Source: Pedobacter fastidiosus (GTDB lineage Bacteria; Bacteroidota; Bacteroidia; Sphingobacteriales; Sphingobacteriaceae). Taken from it: DNA of 33,829 nucleotides. Below are positions 32,270-33,829 of this stretch, piece by piece. The stretch is taken from positions 69,251-103,079 of the forward strand of contig NZ_JACRYL010000013.1 of the NCBI RefSeq assembly GCF_014306625.1, read 5' to 3'. Made by a program: the position numbers and the translations under genes. The notes beneath the pieces are model-generated. The model had not been told where the DNA came from, did not search any database, and saw only the letters and a program-made list of their open reading frames with translations. Position 1 is the stretch's first letter. Every line of letters starts with the position of its first letter.

Positions 32270-32653
32270 TTATCGCTTAAACAGAACGACCTTATATTCT
32301 TTTGAGTTTCTATAATAAATACCGTGAATTTCTTTTGGCAAAACTTCATAACCGTCTTTAATCCCGTAAAGGATAAAATAGATGGTGTACATTTTGCTTT
32401 TAACATCAGGTAAAAACTTCATTTTATAATCTGAATTCTCAGCGCCAGATTCTGCGTGAAATATTGAACTAAGCTTCGTTTTTGGATTTGTAATTTTAAC
32501 TTCGCTGGCAGAGATATAGCCATTGGCAAGTGAAAATCTGATGTTTAAATTTGCCATTTTACCATTATAATACTCTACATCGTATGCTTTTTGGGCAAAA
32601 GCGGGCAATGTTAGAAATAGCAAAACTGTGGATATTAGACAAAATATTTTCAT
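32270..32653 (-). CDS. Small secreted hypothetical protein
   Basis: The open frame extends upstream to 32893, but the upstream part is translated tandem repeat. The natural start is the ATG at 32653, giving 127 aa with a proper signal peptide (MKIFCLISTVLLFLTLPAFA, then QKAYDV). The mature part is beta-rich with VEYYNGKMANLNIRFSLA, VKITNPKTKLSSIF and IHGIYYRNSKEYKVVLF. I recognise no domain. It converges on the TlpA-like gene with a 2-bp gap. The first tandem repeat unit begins 94 bp upstream of its start, close to where its promoter should be. Confidence 0.65.
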   Translation of the reverse strand: MKIFCLISTVLLFLTLPAFAQKAYDVEYYNGKMANLNIRFSLANGYISASEVKITNPKTKLSSIFHAESGAENSDYKMKFLPDVKSKMYTIYFILYGIKDGYEVLPKEIHGIYYRNSKEYKVVLFKR

Positions 32654-32746
32654 GACCAAGGTTTTTTGAAATAAACTTAAAAATTTTAGAGGACTATATA
32701 GGCATATTCTACAGACAGGAATGTTTTTATTTTTTCTAATGCAAAG

Positions 32747-33829
32747 TCCTTTCGACCGAAGCGGAGAAATCTTTGCAATAATGTTCAAAGGTTTCTCCGT
32801 TCCGCGATGCTCCAGTCGAAATGACGGCAATGGAAAGGATAGACTAAATCGTCCTTTCGACCGAAGCGGAGGAATCTTTGCAATAACGTTCAAGGGTTTC
32901 TCCGTTACGCTGCGCTCTGATCGAAGTGACGGAAATGAAATGTAACCGACTCACTAAATCGTCCTTTCGACCGGAGCGGAGAAATCTTTGCAATTGACGT
33001 TCAAAGGTTTCTCCGTTTCGCTGTGCTCCGGTCGAAATGACGGAAATGAAATGGAAGGACTGACTTGATCGTCCTTTCGACCGAAGCGGAGAAATCTTTG
33101 CAATCAACGTTCAAAGGTTTCTCCGTTCCGATGTGCTCCAGTCGAAAGGACGGAAGCAGAAAAGACTGGTTGGATCGTTCTTTCGACCGAAGCGGAGAAA
33201 TCTTTGCAATAACGTTCAAAGGTTTCTCCGTTCCGCTGCGCTCCGATCGAAGTGACGGAAATGAAATGTAACCGACTCACTAAATCGTCCTTTCGACCGA
33301 AGTGGAGAAATCTTTGCAATCAATGTTCAAGGGTTTCTCCGTTACGCTGCGCTCCAGTCGAAAGGACGGAAATGGAAAGGATAGACTAAATCGTCCTTTC
33401 GACCGAAGCGGAGAAATCTTTGCAATTGACGTTCAAAGGTTTCTCCATTCCGCTGTGCTCCAGTCGAAATGACGGAAATAGAAAAGACTGATTGGATCGT
33501 CCTTTCGACCGAAGCGGAGGAATCTTTGCAATAACGTTCAAAGGTTTCTCCGTTCCGCTGCGCTCCAGTCGAAATGACGGCAATGGAAAGGATAGACTAA
33601 ATCGTCCTTTCGACCCTAGTGGAGAAATCTTTGCAATAACGTTCAAAGGTTTCTCCGTTCCGCTGCGCTCCAGTCGAAATGACGGCAATGGAAAGGATAG
33701 ACTAAATCGTCCTTTCGACCCTAGTGGAGAAATCTTTGCAATAACGTTCAAGGGTTTCTCCGTTCCGCTGCGCTCCAGTCGAAATGACGGCAATGGAAAG
33801 GATAGACTAAATCGTCCTTTCGACCGAAG
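32747..33829. repeat. Tandem array of a 105-110 bp hairpin-forming unit
   Basis: Units begin (TCCTTTCGACC or close variant) at 32747, 32852, 32962, 33072, 33178, 33288, 33394, 33500, 33605, 33710 and 33815; the last is cut by the window end. Each has a 5' arm (TTTCGACCGAAGCGGAGAAA), CTTTG, a short loop, CAAAG and a 3' arm ending in CTCCAGTCGAAA, forming an imperfect hairpin of about 75 nt, plus a variable spacer of about 30 nt. Several frames stay open through the array, but their translations merely repeat the unit and are not genes. The array probably continues beyond the window. Confidence 0.93.

Noticed and set aside
32654..32893. Upstream extension of the small secreted protein to 207 aa
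   Set aside because: The extension is translated repeat sequence, and the ATG at 32653 begins a normal signal peptide.
33386..33793. Long open frame (135 codons) through the tandem array, and similar frames at 32721-33319
   Set aside because: The translations only repeat the 105-110 bp unit in one frame or another and exist on both strands; they follow from repeat length, not from coding.
32747..33829. CRISPR array
   Set aside because: Repeats are about 75 bp with similar, not unique, spacers, and there are no cas genes; it is a tandem repeat.

Overview
The window looks like a chromosomal segment from a member of the Bacteroidota, most likely Sphingobacteriaceae (Pedobacter-like). This is judged from low GC, weak Shine-Dalgarno sites, candidate promoters of the TTTG-N19-20-TAnnTTTG type, the protein families present, and the hairpin repeats between genes. 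No rRNA, tRNA, CRISPR array, transposase or integrase was seen. The species call is inference; no database was searched.

Layout. 145-2923 (-): pyruvate dehydrogenase E2 and E1-alpha genes with a terminator. 3462-5551 (+): an NlpC/P60 cell-wall hydrolase, then a CapA-like lipoprotein followed by two tiny membrane proteins. 5548-5760 (-): a small XRE-type regulator. 5935-12683: an accessory island. It holds two short double-glycine-leader peptides with exactly two cysteines per core, several very small membrane proteins, a membrane protein, a membrane-anchored thioredoxin-like protein and a C39-peptidase ABC exporter with its catalytic triad intact. It also has two diverged copies of one promoter region, a decayed third peptide and a decayed second exporter 3' end. 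I read it as a bacteriocin-like secreted-peptide system that has been duplicated and partly lost.

12693-16197: small membrane protein, SPFH/stomatin-like protein, and a Prc-type tail-specific protease facing it across a perfect palindromic terminator. 16495-21908: a cyanophycin-type locus with cyanophycinase, isoaspartyl peptidase and a TPR protein in one minus-strand operon, divergent from cyanophycin synthetase. 21993-23814: a DUF2383 four-helix protein, a CREST-type membrane hydrolase and a small secreted protein. 23949-28710 (-): ThuA-like protein, low-molecular-weight tyrosine phosphatase, two lipoproteins, S1/P1 nuclease and class II fumarase. 29305-32267 (+): LytS-type histidine kinase, LytTR response regulator and TlpA-like thioredoxin. 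32270-32653 (-): a small secreted protein.

From 32747 to the window end lies a tandem array of a 105-110 bp hairpin-forming unit (ten full copies and one cut off by the window edge), with some higher-order structure. Other hairpin repeats sit at 23820-23945, 27178-27239 and 28831-29200. The two regions most worth follow-up are the peptide/exporter island and the tandem hairpin array.
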